A stretch of 64,000 nucleotides of DNA from an uncultured Bacteroidales bacterium (GTDB lineage: Bacteria; Bacteroidota; Bacteroidia; Bacteroidales; WCHB1-69). Below, piece by piece: positions 62,295-64,000 of the stretch. A program made the position numbers and the translations under genes. A model generated the notes under the pieces. That model was not told where the DNA came from, searched no databases, and saw only the letters and a program-made list of their open reading frames with translations. Numbering within the stretch: the stretch's first letter is position 1; every line of letters begins with the position of its first letter. The DNA is taken from NCBI GenBank assembly GCA_934699095.1, contig CAKUVI010000002.1, positions 124,001-188,000 on the forward strand, in the 5' to 3' direction.

Positions 62295-62561
62295 TCACAT
62301 ATCCGCCTCAAACGTCACGTGAACCGTGTCGCCGAAACTCTTTCCGATTTGCTTGCGGATGTCTTTGCGGATGCCGATGATGAAACAGGGAGTGCCCATC
62401 TTGACTATCTGGCCGTTGTAAGGCACCCCGTCGAATGTGGCATGTACTTTCAGGCGTCCTTTGCCAAACATGGCCTTGATGTCGAATGGGACTTCCACAT
62501 ATGCTGCGTCCATGTTCTCGTTCTGAATAATTATCGCGTCAAATTCCAATTGTCCTTTCAT
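62295..62561 (-). CDS. DUF1905 family protein
   Basis: From ATG 62559-62561 an 88-residue protein: MKGQLEFDAIIIQNENMDAA, then YVEVPFDIKAMFGKGRLKVH, YNGQIVKMGTPCFIIGIRKD, SFGDTVHVTFE. This is the DUF1905 pattern, a small beta-barrel of unknown role. The start overlaps the upstream lipoprotein stop (ATGA). The frame is open 47 codons further upstream, but that extension is the lipoprotein gene in another frame. Confidence 0.88.
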   Translation of the reverse strand: MKGQLEFDAIIIQNENMDAAYVEVPFDIKAMFGKGRLKVHATFDGVPYNGQIVKMGTPCFIIGIRKDIRKQIGKSFGDTVHVTFEADM

Positions 62562-63727
62562 TGTTGCTCGGTAAAAACAAGATAGTAAGCGTCGGCAGGG
62601 TCTCCGACTCCAACGCTCGGTGTGTATAGGTAAACGGCCACCTTCTTCGAGGAATTTGCATAATAATGTTGGAACTCTTTCTGCTTGGAAACGCTTTTCC
62701 AAATGTATTTCAGCTCCTCATCATCAGTGACGGTCTCGTAATGGCCGCCGTCATTAATGTAGGCGAAACGGCTTTGTCCGGGGTAGGGGAGCCCGGCATC
62801 CATTGGCAGTCCAGCTCGGAAATGGTCAGGGAAATTCAACGCACCGCATCCGCTCCACACGATCGACCCGTCCATCAGAAGATTGTCGGTGTTGCGATAG
62901 TACAACTTTATGTATCCGAAATCCGAAGGCGCGTGATAATCCGAAACAAAGGGTATTTCGTCGCCTTTGTTAAGCTTGTCTGTGACTTTCAATGCATAGA
63001 AACCTTTATAGCGAAATGTCAGGTAGTCAACTTTGGAAATCAGGATATGCTTGTCAAGGTCTTGCTGTTGCAGATCGCTTTCTGTAAAATCGTTTGATGG
63101 TTGGCCGGCAAGATGGTTGATGATTTGCATATAAACGCCATTCAGACTTGGCATCAACACTAGACTGTATCTGTTGGCGTAGCTGTCGTTTCCCCAAAAT
63201 GAGGCTGACATGCCTCCGGCGTATGGAACAGGAGCGAGGGCGGCGAGGAACTCCTCTGAAGTGTTGAAGTATTGGTAGCCGTTTCCCCACCCATAGCTCA
63301 GACTGAAATATTTCCTGACCAAATTGGTGTACGACACTGAGTTGACTATTTCTCCCATCCATTGAACAAAACCTTGTTTCAAGGTGTCAAAGTCGTTTTC
63401 TCTGAGTGTCATCTCAACATTAGACATGGAGTGTATTTTCACCTCTTTTGTGAGTCCGTTCTCTGTTTTTAAGAACTTGCCGCCATCTCCAGCCGCAAAA
63501 CCGTGCTCGGTTAAAAGGGTTGTTATTTCCGAAAAAGACTTGCCTAAGCAGACCTTGAGCAGAGTGAAGTCGTTTATGACAGGTTCCTGCACTTCGGGCG
63601 CGTATGTGATGGGCTGCGGTGTGGATGGCAGTGGATCTATGGGCTCGCGATGACAAGCCGAAAGACATAAAAACATAATAAAAACGGCAGTCAGTAAGAC
63701 CGTTGGCAAAAAGTTTCTGTTGTTCAT
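62558..63727 (-). CDS. Lipoprotein of unknown function
   Basis: A 389-residue protein whose signal (MNNRNFLPTVLLTAVFIMFL) ends in a lipobox, LSAC, predicting lipidation. The mature part starts with Pro-rich sequence (PIDPLPSTPQPITYAPEVQEP), typical of a linker holding a domain off the membrane. The rest is mixed alpha/beta with many aromatic residues; no catalytic motif or family is recognised. It overlaps the DUF1905 start by four bases, so the two are cotranslated. Confidence 0.82.
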   Translation of the reverse strand: MNNRNFLPTVLLTAVFIMFLCLSACHREPIDPLPSTPQPITYAPEVQEPVINDFTLLKVCLGKSFSEITTLLTEHGFAAGDGGKFLKTENGLTKEVKIHSMSNVEMTLRENDFDTLKQGFVQWMGEIVNSVSYTNLVRKYFSLSYGWGNGYQYFNTSEEFLAALAPVPYAGGMSASFWGNDSYANRYSLVLMPSLNGVYMQIINHLAGQPSNDFTESDLQQQDLDKHILISKVDYLTFRYKGFYALKVTDKLNKGDEIPFVSDYHAPSDFGYIKLYYRNTDNLLMDGSIVWSGCGALNFPDHFRAGLPMDAGLPYPGQSRFAYINDGGHYETVTDDEELKYIWKSVSKQKEFQHYYANSSKKVAVYLYTPSVGVGDPADAYYLVFTEQQ

Positions 63728-64000
63728 AATGATGTGTTTTGTTTAATCCTGTATAAAACTTCAATTTCAAACCGTTTATTGATTTGCATGCCCTAATAGC
63801 TTGTTTGTTGTTTAATCATTCATCTTTTTACATCGGAATCAAAACAGGCAAGAAGGAACTGCAAATCAGGTTTCAAAAATACAAATTATATTCATTATAA
63901 TCGGCGACTTCAATTATTTTCTCATAGACATAATTGTTTTATGAATTGCTTCAAAAAAATATCATCTTACACCAAATTTCTATATACTGTAGTTTGTCGT
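63728..64000. other. Gene-free window end
   Basis: Leader and promoter region of the lipoprotein gene; a TATTTTTG box on the minus strand at 63874-63881 is the only promoter-like match. It is very A+T-rich and no gene is supported. Confidence 0.4.

Noticed and set aside
1..64000. tRNA or rRNA genes
   Set aside because: Reading both strands showed no cloverleaf-type TTCRANYC arm with matching acceptor stems and no rRNA core sequence; a tRNAscan run would be decisive.

Overview
The window is chromosomal DNA of a Bacteroidota bacterium, most likely order Bacteroidales. Evidence: many promoters of the Bacteroidota type (TTTG, about 19 bases, then TAnnTTTG); family-level markers such as DUF2851, DUF4290, the PorZ-RecO gene pair, BatA-type vWA proteins and TlpA/DUF4369 proteins; type IX secretion (T9SS) with several proteins ending in a type A sorting domain; and carboxynorspermidine decarboxylase. 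No rRNA, tRNA, CRISPR array or complete insertion sequence was seen.

Layout. 1-7.3 kb: a truncated Na+/solute symporter and galactokinase (galactose use), a di-haem peroxidase lipoprotein, topoisomerase IV ParC, and a divergent FKBP isomerase followed by a small Cys-rich membrane protein. 7.3-14.6 kb: argS, a MurL-like glutamate epimerase, an EamA transporter, a BatA-like membrane protein and a PatB/MalY C-S lyase, all on the plus strand with tiny gaps or overlaps. 14.6-18.4 kb: two exported TPR proteins on the minus strand. 18.5-24.2 kb: DUF2851, gyrB, ftsE, a glycosyltransferase and a small outer-membrane barrel. 24.2-25.0 kb: a gene-free array of palindromes. 25.0-34.3 kb: ruvX, def, TPR proteins, DedA, aroE, rbfA, a LolC/E-type permease, porZ and recO. 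34.4-39.4 kb: a secreted amidase with CUB and T9SS domains, and a TlpA-like thioredoxin. 39.7-49.3 kb: DUF4290, a NatAB-type ABC pair, an SRPBCC-like protein, lptB, an orphan OppC-type permease, an aminotransferase with nspC, a stand-alone HsdR_N nuclease-like domain and a CyuA-type desulfidase.

49.5-53.0 kb: a 1069-residue T9SS cargo (beta-helix, Ig-like repeats, DUF4465, sorting domain) transcribed on the minus strand behind a clear cobalamin riboswitch. This points to a vitamin-B12-repressed surface corrinoid-binding protein.

53.4-62.2 kb: the main accessory region. A probable restriction/anti-phage operon encodes a PLD-nuclease/SNF2-helicase fusion, a Bro-N (DinD-like) protein, a large Eco57I-type gamma DNA methyltransferase, a small winged-helix protein and an unrecognised 213-residue protein. 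Inside it are a mosaic target-recognition region, an in-frame duplicated palindromic insertion, a 25-bp perfect palindrome and a decayed coding leader. It resembles ATP-dependent PLD-helicase restriction systems of the NgoAVII/CglI type more than BREX or DISARM, but the gene set does not match a system I know.

62.3-64 kb: a DUF1905 protein and a lipoprotein on the minus strand, then a short gene-free end.
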